A stretch of 64,000 nucleotides of DNA, from the NCBI RefSeq assembly GCF_024600715.1, contig NZ_CP102332.1:5952001-6016000 (forward strand), read 5' to 3'. Below are positions 26,446 to 34,675 of the stretch, one piece after another. The stretch is from Streptomyces changanensis (lineage in GTDB: Bacteria > Actinomycetota > Actinomycetes > Streptomycetales > Streptomycetaceae). A program made the translations under genes and the position numbers. The notes beneath the pieces are model-generated. The model searched no databases. It was not told the origin of the DNA and saw nothing but the letters and a program-made list of their open reading frames with translations. Position 1 is the stretch's first letter; every line of letters starts with the position of its first letter.

Positions 26446-27552
26446 TCACAGGACCCGGCGCGCGCTGTGGGCGGCGTAGTCGGCGAGCGCCGTGAACCGG
26501 ACCGGCTTGCCGGTGCGCGGAGCCTCGATGACGAGGCCGTGGCCGGCATACAGGCCGACATGCTCGGGCCGGGCCGGTGTACCTCGGCTGAACACCAGAT
26601 CTCCAGGGCGAAGTTGGCCCAGTGCGACGGCGCGGCCCTCGCCGATCTGTGTGTACGTGGTACGGGTCAGGGTGACGCCTGCGGCCTTGTACGCCTGCTG
26701 GGTCAGCGAGCTGCAGTCGCAGCGGCCCATCGGGTCCGGCCCGTGGGGTGCGCGGCAGGTGCCGCCCCACTGGTACAGGGTGCCGAGCTGGTGCATCGCC
26801 CAGGTGAGGGCCCTCTTTGCGCGGGGGTCGGCGTCACCGGGGATCGCATAGCCCTTGGGGACGGCGCCTTCGGGGATCGGGCCGATCGCGTTGCCGTCGT
26901 CGAGCGGGGAGCAGGAGTCGGCCGGCCGATCGGGCCCGTCGCCCGCGGGGCGGCCGGGCGTCTTGAGGGTGGGGACGATGGCCTTCTGCAGGGCCCGGGC
27001 GAGCGTCTCCCATTGCGCGTAGGCATCGGGGAAGCCGGAGAGCTGGACCGCCTGCGCGGCCTGGGTGATCGTCATCTGCTGCCAGCCGGCGACCTTCAGC
27101 AGGCCCTTGTAGAACTTCGTGCTGGCGTACACGGGGTCTCGGATCTGTGCGGGGGAGCCCCAGCCCTGGCTGGGCCGTTGCTGGAACAGGCCGAGTGAGT
27201 CACGGTCGCCGTAGGCGAGGTTGCGCAGGCGGGATTCCTGGATCGCGGTGGCCAGCGCGACGACTTGGCCGCGTTCGGGGACGCCGAGGGTGATGCCGGT
27301 GGCGACGATGGTGCGGGCGTGGGGGATCTGCTCGTCGGGCAGTTCGAGGCCCGCGATGTGCAGGTCCTTGGCGCCGGAGCCGCCGAGTACGGCGGCGACC
27401 TGCTGCTGGACAGCGGCGGTGTCGACCGGGGCGGCGTCGCACGAGGCCGTGGTGGTGGCCGAGGAGTCGCCGGCCGCGGCGACGACGGCCGTGCCGGCAA
27501 GGAGTAGTGGGGACAGGCAGAGCACGCCGATCGTGGCGGCGATGCCCTTCAC
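26446..27552 (-). CDS. Secreted peptidoglycan hydrolase, transglycosylase-like plus NlpC/P60
   Basis: A 368-residue exported protein: signal peptide or anchor at residues 2-28, a lytic-transglycosylase-like segment (VVALATAIQESRLRNL, GLFQQRPSQGWG) at about 95-160, and a C-terminal NlpC/P60 peptidase with catalytic Cys in CDCSSLTQQAYKAAG and His in PEHVGLYAGHG. Such two-domain enzymes open the wall for a secretion channel (VirB1/TcpG role). It is the first gene of the leftward secretion operon. GTG start with GGAGG upstream. Confidence 0.92.
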   Translation of the reverse strand: MKGIAATIGVLCLSPLLLAGTAVVAAAGDSSATTTASCDAAPVDTAAVQQQVAAVLGGSGAKDLHIAGLELPDEQIPHARTIVATGITLGVPERGQVVALATAIQESRLRNLAYGDRDSLGLFQQRPSQGWGSPAQIRDPVYASTKFYKGLLKVAGWQQMTITQAAQAVQLSGFPDAYAQWETLARALQKAIVPTLKTPGRPAGDGPDRPADSCSPLDDGNAIGPIPEGAVPKGYAIPGDADPRAKRALTWAMHQLGTLYQWGGTCRAPHGPDPMGRCDCSSLTQQAYKAAGVTLTRTTYTQIGEGRAVALGQLRPGDLVFSRGTPARPEHVGLYAGHGLVIEAPRTGKPVRFTALADYAAHSARRVL

Positions 27553-28183
27553 TCGCGGGCGGCCTCCGGCCGGCGGGCAGCGGAGCGGTCACCTGGGATG
27601 GGAGCGGGACGGGTCACGGTGAGTCCTCGGGGGTGGGCCTCCGGCCGCACGGTGTGCGGGAGGAAGGGCCGTACGGCCGGAGGGGTGGATCCGGGCGGGC
27701 CCGGGCTGGGCGCGTGTTGCCTCACGCACCCAGTTGGGCGAGGGGAGTTACGGGCGGAACATCAGCGGGACCTCCTGGTGTGGCTGGAGCGGCGACGGTG
27801 CGGAGAGCGGCTGGGCGTCAGGGGCGGTACATGGAGGTGCCTCCGGTCTGCGGCGATCGGGAGAGGACACGTGGCGGCGCGGAGCACGTGCGGGGTCACG
27901 GTCGGAACACAGGGGCCTCCTGGGCAGGAGAGGGAAGGGGGGAGAGTGGCGCCATCAGCGGTATCCGCCGGGCAGTGACAAGACAGTAAGCCCGAATCCC
28001 CGGTCACCGAAATCGCCGCCGGAACTGCTGAGAATTCCGGGCGGCTTCGGCGGCGATGCTTCCCAACCGGGGATCGTGCCCTACAGTTTTGGCCTCCCCG
28101 CGCGCTCACCGTCCTTCCCTTGTGAGCCATGGCGCGGTCTGGAGCCCTTCCTCCCGTATCCCTCTCCCGAATGGGGCCCCCTT
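27553..28183. other. Divergent intergenic region, 631 bp
   Basis: Lies between the leftward secretion operon and the rightward methyltransferase, so it must hold both promoters. I find no credible coding frame. Its main feature is the long interrupted inverted repeat listed separately. Confidence 0.6.
27996..28084. repeat. Long nested inverted repeat related to the operator palindrome
   Basis: Outer arms ATCCCCGGT (27996-28004) and ACCGGGGAT (28076-28084) are the same half-sites as in the 19-bp operator palindromes but about 70 bases apart. Inner arms ATCGCCGCCGGAA (28012-28024) and TTCGGCGGCGAT (28046-28057) pair with one bulge. The whole could form a hairpin or be a looped operator controlling the two divergent units. 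Confidence 0.6.
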
Positions 28184-28939
28184 TTGTCGTTTTCCCTTCA
28201 CCAGGGCGACGCCCTGAGCGTCCTGACGACCCTGCCCGACGGCTGTGCCGACTCCGTCATCACCGACCCGCCGTACAACTCGGGCGGCCGGACCGCGAAG
28301 GAGCGCACTAGCCGCTCAGCCCGGCAGAAGTACGTCTCGGCAGACGCCCAGCACGCGCTGCCGGACTTCACCGGCGAAAACATGGACCAGCGCTCGTACA
28401 CCCTCTGGCTGACGCAGCTCATGACCGAGGCTCACCGCGCCACGAAGACCGGTGGCACGGCGCTGCTGTTCACCGACTGGCGCCAGCTCCCGGCGACCAC
28501 GGACGCTCTCCAGGCCGCCGGCTGGCTGTGGCTCGGCGTCTTGACCTGGCACAAGCCGCAGGCTCGCCCGCAGAAGGGCAAGTTCCGGCAGGACTGTGAG
28601 TTCATCGTCTGGGGAGCGAAGGGCAGGATCGACGCCGCCGCCAACCCGGTCTACCTGCCCGGCCTCTACAGCGCCTCGCAGCCCTCGGGCAAGGAGCGCC
28701 GGCACATCACCCAGAAGCCGGTCTCCGTGATGCGCGAGCTGGTCAAGATCTGCCCGCCGGGAGGAACGGTCCTGGACTTCTGTGCCGGATCCGGCTCCAC
28801 CGGAGTGGCCGCGCTACTCGAAGGACGGCAGTTCATCGGCATCGAGAAGACCAAGGAATACGCCGCGGTCGCCGCCGATCGGCTGACTGACACCGTCCAG
28901 CAGACCACGTCACAGGAGGACTTCGCCCTCACTGCCTGA
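28184..28939 (+). CDS. DNA amino-methyltransferase (N6-adenine or N4-cytosine type)
   Basis: About 251 residues, with motif IV DPPYNSGG before motif I FCAGSGSTGVAAL, the order of the beta class of amino-methyltransferases; TGGTALLFTDWRQLP lies between. It methylates an exocyclic amino group of adenine or cytosine; the recognition site is unknown. No partner nuclease. The TTG at 28184 (MSFSLHQGDALSVL) fits the start of related proteins, but no clear Shine-Dalgarno is seen, so the start is tentative. Downstream lies the second copy of the promoter block. Confidence 0.9.
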   Translation: MSFSLHQGDALSVLTTLPDGCADSVITDPPYNSGGRTAKERTSRSARQKYVSADAQHALPDFTGENMDQRSYTLWLTQLMTEAHRATKTGGTALLFTDWRQLPATTDALQAAGWLWLGVLTWHKPQARPQKGKFRQDCEFIVWGAKGRIDAAANPVYLPGLYSASQPSGKERRHITQKPVSVMRELVKICPPGGTVLDFCAGSGSTGVAALLEGRQFIGIEKTKEYAAVAADRLTDTVQQTTSQEDFALTA

Positions 28940-28978
28940 GCCAGGCCGGTCCGCCGGCCACTGTTCCTTCGATGGCGG

Positions 28979-29030
28979 GCGCAATATAGCGGCGGATTCC
29001 CGGTTTCCGAAACCGGGGATTCTCCGGACC
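28979..29030 (+). promoter_or_regulatory. Repeated promoter/operator block, copy 2
   Basis: GCGCAATATAGCGGCG (28979-28994), the palindrome CCCGGTTTCCGAAACCGGG (28999-29017), then TCCGGACC. It precedes the DUF4913 operon by about 50 bases and has the same orientation relative to its operon as copy 1. See copy 1 for the reading of the parts. Confidence 0.75.
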
Positions 29031-29078
29031 ATCGGGGTTGCTGAGTTACCGGCTCTCGCTGCAAGGAGACCCCTTTTC

Positions 29079-29756
29079 GTGTCCGAATCCCCCCAGACCC
29101 GCGTCGGCGGGGAAATGGAACCGGTCCGTCTTCCCGACGCCGACCTCGAATCCATCGAGGCGTCCGTGCGGAAACTTCTGGACCGGTCTGCCGAACAGGC
29201 CCGCATGATCGACAGCCTGGCCGCCGCGCCTTCAGCCGATCCGCGGAGTGCGGGCATGCCGTACGCCGGGATTCCCGGCATACCGGCCTTCATCCCACCG
29301 GCCCCGCCGCCCGAGCCCAAGCCCATCCTGGAACTGGAGGGCGAGGAGTTCGAGGACGAGCTGGCCGCCCTGACCGACTGGGTCGACGACCACCTCATGG
29401 ACGTCTACGGCGCCGAGATCACCACCGCCGCGCCCTGGTGCCCGCAGTGGCAGGAGCACCTCGACGTCGTGGCCTGGCTGCACGCCCTGTGGATGGCCTA
29501 CCAGCAGCACAAGGACCCCGAGGCCGGGCCCAGCGGGATGTTCGTCTGGCACCGCGACTTCCTCACCCACGCCATGGCCCACGTCCGCGGGGCCGGCGGG
29601 CCGCTCAGCGCCTGCCAGACCGACCCCGACCGGCCCGAGCACCGCCTCCTGCGCGCCCCCGGTCCCTCCGCGCGGTCGATCGCCCGCGAGGCCGAGGCAC
29701 AGCAGGAGGGCGACGCCTCCGCCTCCCCGCAGGACGACATCGGGCTCGCGCCGTGA
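29079..29756 (+). CDS. DUF4913 domain protein
   Basis: A 225-residue protein, GTG behind AAGGAG. An N-terminal coiled-coil-like helix (DADLESIEASVRKLLDRSAEQARMI), a Pro-rich linker, then the DUF4913 domain at about 110-205: APWCPQWQEHLDVVAWLHALWMAYQ, GPSGMFVWHRDFLTHAMAHV and CQTDPDRPEHRL. The domain is common on Streptomyces mobile elements and of unknown function. First gene of the operon; its stop overlaps the RelE-like gene (GTGA). Confidence 0.87.
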   Translation: MSESPQTRVGGEMEPVRLPDADLESIEASVRKLLDRSAEQARMIDSLAAAPSADPRSAGMPYAGIPGIPAFIPPAPPPEPKPILELEGEEFEDELAALTDWVDDHLMDVYGAEITTAAPWCPQWQEHLDVVAWLHALWMAYQQHKDPEAGPSGMFVWHRDFLTHAMAHVRGAGGPLSACQTDPDRPEHRLLRAPGPSARSIAREAEAQQEGDASASPQDDIGLAP

Positions 29757-30256
29757 CGCCGCCGCCGGCGTACGGGCTGTCGTTCAACCCTCAGGCGCTG
29801 ACCGACCTGCGGGCACTCCCACGAGACATCCGCGACCGGGCCCTGGGCCTCATCGAGGACGTCGTCCGGGCCCGCGTCACCGGTGGCTCGCTCACCGGCG
29901 AGCTGCGCGAATACCGGAAGCTCTACCTGGGCGAGAGGTCCGAGTGGCGGATCGTCTACCGCCTCCAAAACGCCCCGCCCGGTTCCCATCACCACCACGA
30001 GGCGCACGTGGTCGCCATCCGACCCCGAGCTCGGCAGGACATCTACGACACCGTCCGCGCCCGCGTGCACCGCCCACGCCCCGCGGTCGGCCCCCGCGCC
30101 CATGCGGCTCGCACCCTCCCGCCCCAGATGCAGGGCCGTAAGCCACCGTCCGCCAGGCCCGACGCCTCCACGGCAATGACGCCCGCGGCCTGGCGGCCTG
30201 CGGACCTGTTCACCTCGCCTAAGCCCGACACCGACCCGAAGGGGAACCGACGTTGA
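29753..30256 (+). CDS. RelE/ParE-superfamily protein with a long tail
   Basis: A 167-residue protein. Residues 1-105 have the RelE fold pattern: LSFNPQALTDLRALPRDIRDRALGLIEDV, then LREYRKLYLGERSEWRIVYRLQ and HVVAIRPRARQDIYDTV. RelE-type toxins cut mRNA or block gyrase; here residues needed for activity cannot be judged. A 60-residue basic tail, ending AWRPADLFTSP and GNRR, is unusual for a toxin. Neither neighbour looks like a classical antitoxin, so either DUF4913 fills that role or the protein is not a toxin (inference). Confidence 0.82.
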   Translation: MTPPPAYGLSFNPQALTDLRALPRDIRDRALGLIEDVVRARVTGGSLTGELREYRKLYLGERSEWRIVYRLQNAPPGSHHHHEAHVVAIRPRARQDIYDTVRARVHRPRPAVGPRAHAARTLPPQMQGRKPPSARPDASTAMTPAAWRPADLFTSPKPDTDPKGNRR

Positions 30257-30906
30257 CCGCCCCCCGGCGCACCAGCGGCCTGCCTGACCTCATCGGGCGC
30301 CTGCTGACCGATGCCCTCTATCCCGTCCCCGCGCCGCACCCGCACCACCAGACGCTGCTGCAGGTGAAGGACCGACAGGCCGAGCTCGACAAGGAACTGC
30401 GCGCCGTACTGGCCGGCCCCGAGCCGAGGAGCCACGCCGAGGCGGAAGCCGAGCTGGACGACATCGTGAACCTGCTCATCGACAGGCTCGACGTCGCTCG
30501 TGACCTGGGCCTCCTGCTCGGCGACGACACCTGCTGCACCGGCATGGCGTCTGACGAGAAGGAACCGGTCCACATCTCCGAAGGTTTGGCCGCGACCGGG
30601 GACGGAGCCCGCCGTGCTCTGCGCGTCAACGCCCCCTGCGTCGTCTGCGCCTGCCTGTCCGTCTTCGACGACTACGGCTGCCCGGACGCCCTGGCCTCGG
30701 CCGACCTCGTCGCCGCCCTGCGCACCATGAACGGCACCGCCGAAGGCCGCTGGCGCTACGCCGAACTCACCCAGGCCCGCCTCGCCACCCTGCTGCGCGC
30801 CTACGAGGTAGCCAGCCGCGACATCACCCTTCCCGACGGCCGCCGCCGAAAGTCCTACCGGCGCACCGCCCTCCTGGCCGCTCTCCCTGACGACTGCGCC
30901 TGCTGA
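30253..30906 (+). CDS. Hypothetical protein with Cys cluster
   Basis: A 217-residue protein, TTG start coupled to the preceding stop. Helical N-terminus (LLQVKDRQAELDKELRAVL; EAELDDIVNLLIDRLDVARDLG), a middle with CC and CVVCACLSVFDDYGC, and a C-terminal helix pair ending DDCAC. The cysteines may bind a metal. Family unknown; one of the few operon members that does not end in Arg. Confidence 0.78.
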   Translation: MTAPRRTSGLPDLIGRLLTDALYPVPAPHPHHQTLLQVKDRQAELDKELRAVLAGPEPRSHAEAEAELDDIVNLLIDRLDVARDLGLLLGDDTCCTGMASDEKEPVHISEGLAATGDGARRALRVNAPCVVCACLSVFDDYGCPDALASADLVAALRTMNGTAEGRWRYAELTQARLATLLRAYEVASRDITLPDGRRRKSYRRTALLAALPDDCAC

Positions 30907-30917
30907 CGGGCGGCCCG

Positions 30918-31598
30918 ATGACCGCGTCGACCTCCTCGGCGGCGCCGACCGCCCTGGACGGGGAGATCGAGCAAGCCGTCGGAGACCTCGCTGCCCTTCA
31001 CCACGATCACCAGGCCGGACTGCTCACCCCCGAGCGCGCGGCGCTGGCCGCAGCCCACCGCGACCTCGGGCTCGCAGAGACAGCCGTCGCATACCACCTG
31101 AACGTGCTGATGAAGCTCTCCGCCGGCACCCACCCCGTTGATGCCGCCCTGCTCGACCGGATGCGCCGGGCACTGACCAACCTCGCTCACGCAGCCGCCG
31201 AACGCGACGAGAACCAGGACCGCGCCGCCAGCGCGCTCGGCGCGGTCCGCGCGGCTTCCCCCGTTGCCGTCCCGGCACACACCGAGCTGACCCCGCACGA
31301 TCTTGCCGCTCTGCTCTCACTGGCCTCGGGCGGCACCGTGCGGGAGCACCTGCACACCCACCGTCTGTCCGTACGGACCACCCATGGACGGATCGTGGAT
31401 TACGCCGCCTACCAGCGCCTCGAACACCAGGGCCTGGTCGCCCGCGACACTTCCCGCAGCCTGATCGCGGGGCAGCCCGTCACCCTCACCCACACCGGCC
31501 GCACCGCGCTCCTCGGCTCCCGCCGTCCGGCGGCTTCCCAGGCCCCCGCGCCAACCCGCCCGGTCGGTGCCTGGCCGGCCCCGGCCCGCAGCCGCTGA
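30918..31598 (+). CDS. Putative winged-helix protein
   Basis: A 226-residue protein. Helical first half (LDGEIEQAVGDLAALHHDHQAGLLTPERAALAAAHRDLG), then a region resembling a winged helix at about 125-195: LAALLSLASGGTVREHL, IVDYAAYQRLEHQGLVARDTS and VTLTHTGRTALLG. DNA binding is plausible but not shown. Ends with a Pro/Ala linker and PAPARSR. Last gene of the operon begun at 29079. Confidence 0.8.
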   Translation: MTASTSSAAPTALDGEIEQAVGDLAALHHDHQAGLLTPERAALAAAHRDLGLAETAVAYHLNVLMKLSAGTHPVDAALLDRMRRALTNLAHAAAERDENQDRAASALGAVRAASPVAVPAHTELTPHDLAALLSLASGGTVREHLHTHRLSVRTTHGRIVDYAAYQRLEHQGLVARDTSRSLIAGQPVTLTHTGRTALLGSRRPAASQAPAPTRPVGAWPAPARSR

Positions 31599-31716
31599 CC
31601 ACCCTTCCCACTGGCTCCGGCCCGAACAGGTCATCCGGGGCTTTGCCCCCGGCGGCACCGTTGCCACTGCAGCGCACCCTCCCTTCCCTGTGTCCTCCCA
31701 CCCTCAGGAGATCCCC

Positions 31717-32058
31717 ATGCGTTTCGCCCGCACCGCCCTGTGCGCTGTCGCTCTCGCCAGCGTCGCCATCCCCGCCACCACCACCGTCGCCGCCGCAGCT
31801 ACCGCCGCACCGGCGTCCCTCCCGCTCGTGCGGGACTGCGACCGACCCGGGCCGTGGACCATCGGCACCAGCGCCGTCAATATCCGCAAGAGCCCCACGA
31901 CCCGCTCCTCCGTCGTCGGCGTCCTCTACCGCAGCCACCGGTTCACCGTGCACTCCTCTCGCGGGGGCTGGCACTACATCACGGACCGTACGACGGGCGT
32001 GAAGGGCTGGGTCTCCGGCAGCTACGTCTACCGGGACGTGTACATGTGCCTCGACTGA
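31717..32058 (+). CDS. Secreted SH3-domain protein
   Basis: A 113-residue protein with a Sec signal peptide (basic start MRFARTALC, hydrophobic core, Ala-rich cleavage region near residue 30) and one bacterial SH3-like domain: INIRKSPTT-type RT loop (VNIRKSPTTRSSVVGVLYRS), HYITDRTTGVKGWVSGSYV. Two cysteines at the edges may form a disulfide. Such proteins bind cell-wall or protein ligands outside the cell. AGGAG precedes the ATG. Confidence 0.88.
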   Translation: MRFARTALCAVALASVAIPATTTVAAAATAAPASLPLVRDCDRPGPWTIGTSAVNIRKSPTTRSSVVGVLYRSHRFTVHSSRGGWHYITDRTTGVKGWVSGSYVYRDVYMCLD

Positions 32059-32191
32059 CATCCAGGTCCGTGTCGCTGCCCCGGAGCGCGGTGCCCCTCT
32101 CGCCGACCTCTCCGCGCGAGAGAGGCCGGCGTCTCCGAAGCTGTCCGCGATCTGCCCAGCCCCGACCACTCCTCGCGAAAGCGCCTCAGCC

Positions 32192-32890
32192 CTGCTCTAT
32201 CAGTGCCCCGACTATGGGATAGACGGCTTCGAGCCGGCCGACGACAGCCACCGGGATCTCCTCTACGGCGTCGACGCGCCAGAACTCAAGGTCCTGGCCG
32301 AACACCACACGCCGGCCAACAGCTACTTCATCCTTCATGACCAGGCCGCCACATGGGGCGTCCCAGGCTCACCCCAGCTTCGAGCCGTGCACCTCTCGCG
32401 AGACCTGGACGCTCGTACCTTTGAAGTGGCCACGCAGGAGTTTCCGCTGTTCGCCATGGCAGAGTCGTGGCTCCTCGCCCGGCGCTGTCCACCTGATGCC
32501 ATCGAACCTCCCGACGTGCACGTGGCCGCCGACGCCCTCACCCACGCCCTGGAGAACCGGGTTCGTCGCGACGCCGTCCGCTTCACCATGCTCGACAGCT
32601 ACACGGACGACGGCGCATCGCCGCAGGTCGTAGTGATGCTTCGCTCGCCCGGCCCGGAAGCCGAAGCTCCTTTCCGGATTCTGTGGGAGAGCTACGACGT
32701 GGCCTCCGGCGCCCACACCCTTCGCGAAGGCGGCTTCACCACGTACGACGAGGCACGCGCCTGGTGGAACGCCTGGCAGCAAGGCGATCCGCCCCCGCTG
32801 CGCCCTCCCGCGCCTGCCCCTCGTCGAGGAACCAGCGCGACAGCGCCGGTTCGGCCGGCATCAACGGGCCTTCAGGGCAGGAGCCGGTAA
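32192..32890 (+). CDS. Hypothetical protein, start uncertain
   Basis: The coding frame clearly includes LYGVDAPELKVLAEHHTPANSY and SYFILHDQAATWG before the first standard start, GTG 32387, so the gene begins further upstream. No good Shine-Dalgarno or ATG/GTG/TTG is present there; a CTG at 32192 is one candidate, and a truncated 5' end is another. The frame remains open further upstream. The protein is alpha/beta and ends in a Pro-rich tail with LQGRSR. Family unknown. Confidence 0.6.
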   Translation: MLYQCPDYGIDGFEPADDSHRDLLYGVDAPELKVLAEHHTPANSYFILHDQAATWGVPGSPQLRAVHLSRDLDARTFEVATQEFPLFAMAESWLLARRCPPDAIEPPDVHVAADALTHALENRVRRDAVRFTMLDSYTDDGASPQVVVMLRSPGPEAEAPFRILWESYDVASGAHTLREGGFTTYDEARAWWNAWQQGDPPPLRPPAPAPRRGTSATAPVRPASTGLQGRSR

Positions 32891-32945
32891 GGCCCGTGGC
32901 CAGGCCCGAGTTGACGCAGGAGGCGTCCGCGGCGGGCGGAAGAGG

Positions 32946-32998
32946 GGGCAATATATCGGGCGATCCCCGGTTTCGGAAACCGGGGATCCTCCGGACCC
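32946..32998 (+). promoter_or_regulatory. Repeated promoter/operator block, copy 3
   Basis: GGGCAATATATCGGGCG (32946-32962) followed by the palindrome CCCGGTTTCGGAAACCGGG (32966-32984), here extended to perfect 13-base arms beginning GATCCCCGGTTTC, then CTCCGGACCC. It heads the rightward operon that runs to about 39.9 kb. Confidence 0.75.
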
Positions 32999-33066
32999 TT
33001 GCCTCTGTCGCCGCCACGCCCGTGGAGGCGGTACTTCCTGTTCTGCCTGGTCTGGAGTCCTTCGCC

Positions 33067-33258
33067 GTGTGCCACTCGCCCACCGCCATCACCGCCACCG
33101 CCCTCGTCGGTGATCCCGCGGCAACCCCTCCCCGCGCGGATCCGGCGCCCGCGGGCTGTTCGGCGCCGTGGATCGTGTCGCCCCTCGCCGTCGCCATCCA
33201 CGCCGCGCCGGGCAGCGACTGGCAGCCCGTCACGCGTGCACCGCGCATCCCCGGCTGA
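33067..33258 (+). CDS. Small hypothetical ORF, 63 aa
   Basis: A GTG nine bases after GGAG opens a frame MCHSPTAITATALVGDPAAT that ends at 33258 and has coding-like third-position GC. It would be the first gene after promoter copy 3. It has no close match in my knowledge and may be untranslated leader instead. Confidence 0.35.
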   Translation: MCHSPTAITATALVGDPAATPPRADPAPAGCSAPWIVSPLAVAIHAAPGSDWQPVTRAPRIPG

Positions 33259-33344
33259 ACCGCCGCCGGGCAACTCCGCCGCGAGCGCCTGCGCCCGGCA
33301 GCCGCCGTGCCTTGCACCGTCTTCTTCCCATGGAGCACCATTCC

Positions 33345-33788
33345 GTGTCCGAGACCCCCGACTTCCTCGACGGCGAGATTGTGGCCGTGCTCGCCGAGCA
33401 GATCGAGACGCACTTCGCCATGACGCTGCCCGAGCTCGCCCGGGCCGTGAAGGCCGCACCTCACGCCCACGCCGGCGCTACCAACGTCGTCCATGCCTAC
33501 GGCCTGCTCACCCAGGCCCAGTCCGCGGTGGAGAAGACCGAGGACGCGCTCCTCGCTGCGCTCGAGACCGCCGTGGGCGAGATTCTCGACGACCCGGTCA
33601 TGGGCTTGGCCCAGCAGGTGAACGAGGCCGTCGAAGTGCGCGATGCCCGCGCGGAGCGACTGCGGTTCCTCCTCGACGTGCCGGCCGGGAAGCCGGAGAT
33701 GCGGACACGCCCGGTGCCTCGCCTGACCACCACACTCCCGGCTGCGGTCCCGGCCCAGCCCGCCCGGATCTCGGGGGTCGCACGATGA
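33345..33788 (+). CDS. Hypothetical helical protein, 147 aa
   Basis: Starts GTG 33345 (MSETPDFLDGEIVAVLAEQIE), nine bases after GGAG; an ATG five codons upstream is possible. Long helices with heptad character (HAYGLLTQAQSAVEKTEDALLAALETAVGEIL). Ends ISGVAR. It is followed by two similarly sized helical proteins, suggesting a complex of related small subunits (inference). Confidence 0.78.
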   Translation: MSETPDFLDGEIVAVLAEQIETHFAMTLPELARAVKAAPHAHAGATNVVHAYGLLTQAQSAVEKTEDALLAALETAVGEILDDPVMGLAQQVNEAVEVRDARAERLRFLLDVPAGKPEMRTRPVPRLTTTLPAAVPAQPARISGVAR

Positions 33789-34210
33789 CCACCACCCGGA
33801 AGCCCAGCAGCCAGGACGAGGCCCTGGAGAACATCTTCGGCGCCCCGCTGGCCGACCTGTACGAGCGGGCCGTGCGCCCGGGCGCCTCGCCCGCGCTCGT
33901 CCGGGCCCTGGAGTTGAGGTCCTTCCTCGCCCTGGCCGAGGAGCAGGTCGTCCGGGTCCGCGACCGCGTTCACGCGAGCATGGCGCCGGACGGCGATCTG
34001 GATCAGTTGTCGGCCGAGGTCCTGCAGTCCGATGTGCACTGGTTGGAGGCCGCGCTGGACGGCCGGCGCGGCTATCGCCGTGCGCTGGACTCACTGCTGT
34101 CCGCCATGCCGCCGCCGACGGCCCGACCGGCACCCGCGCTGGCCACCAGCCTTCCTCCTGCTCCACCGGCCACGTCCGTGGAGGCGGGGGTGCTGGCCCG
34201 GGGCCGCTGA
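33785..34210 (+). CDS. Hypothetical helical protein, 141 aa
   Basis: ATG overlaps the preceding stop (ATGA). Contains DEALENIFGAPLADLYERAVRPGASPALVRALELRSFLALAEEQVV, a layout repeated in the next gene (GGRIEALYGRPIAELAAGAQPGSMRYALLNSFDALQYADRGVV), so the two are distant paralogues. C-terminal Pro/Ala linker and VLARGR. Family unknown. Confidence 0.78.
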   Translation: MTTTRKPSSQDEALENIFGAPLADLYERAVRPGASPALVRALELRSFLALAEEQVVRVRDRVHASMAPDGDLDQLSAEVLQSDVHWLEAALDGRRGYRRALDSLLSAMPPPTARPAPALATSLPPAPPATSVEAGVLARGR

Positions 34211-34627
34211 GTGCCCGATCCGTACGCCGCCTCCCGGACCGCCGGGGGGCGAATCGAGGCCCTCTACGGCCGCCCGATCGCCGAACTCGCCGCCGGTGCC
34301 CAGCCAGGCAGCATGCGCTACGCCCTCCTCAACAGCTTCGACGCCCTCCAGTACGCCGACCGCGGCGTCGTCTTCCACACCGAGCAGCTGCACCGCCTGA
34401 CCGCGCCCGAGCGCACCATCGAGGCCGTGGACGTCGGCCACATCATCGACGCCGCCCGTCGCCTCGCCCACGCCGTCACCACCCGCGACTCCCACGCTCA
34501 GGTTCTCGGTGACGTCCTGCAGAGCCTGCACCGCGTCCCCGGCGGCGCGCCCGACCTCCCGAAGGTCCGCAAACCCACCGCGGCCCTGCCGGCGGCGCCC
34601 GCGCCGGTCTCCGCCCGCTCGCGGTAA
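34211..34627 (+). CDS. Hypothetical helical protein, 138 aa
   Basis: GTG directly follows the stop of the previous gene, of which it is a distant paralogue (IEALYGRPIAELAAGA versus LENIFGAPLADLYERA). Helical throughout (HIIDAARRLAHAVTTRDSHAQVLGDVLQSL), ending in VSARSR. Cytosolic, unknown function. Confidence 0.78.
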   Translation: MPDPYAASRTAGGRIEALYGRPIAELAAGAQPGSMRYALLNSFDALQYADRGVVFHTEQLHRLTAPERTIEAVDVGHIIDAARRLAHAVTTRDSHAQVLGDVLQSLHRVPGGAPDLPKVRKPTAALPAAPAPVSARSR

Positions 34628-34675
34628 CCCGCCTCCTCTTCTCCCTCGTACCTCCGCCCCGTCTGGAGTTCTCCT

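Noticed and set aside
32335..34166. Leftward open frames opposite the rightward operon at 32-34 kb
   Set aside because: Antisense shadows with strongly biased composition; the rightward genes have Shine-Dalgarno sites and coupled starts.
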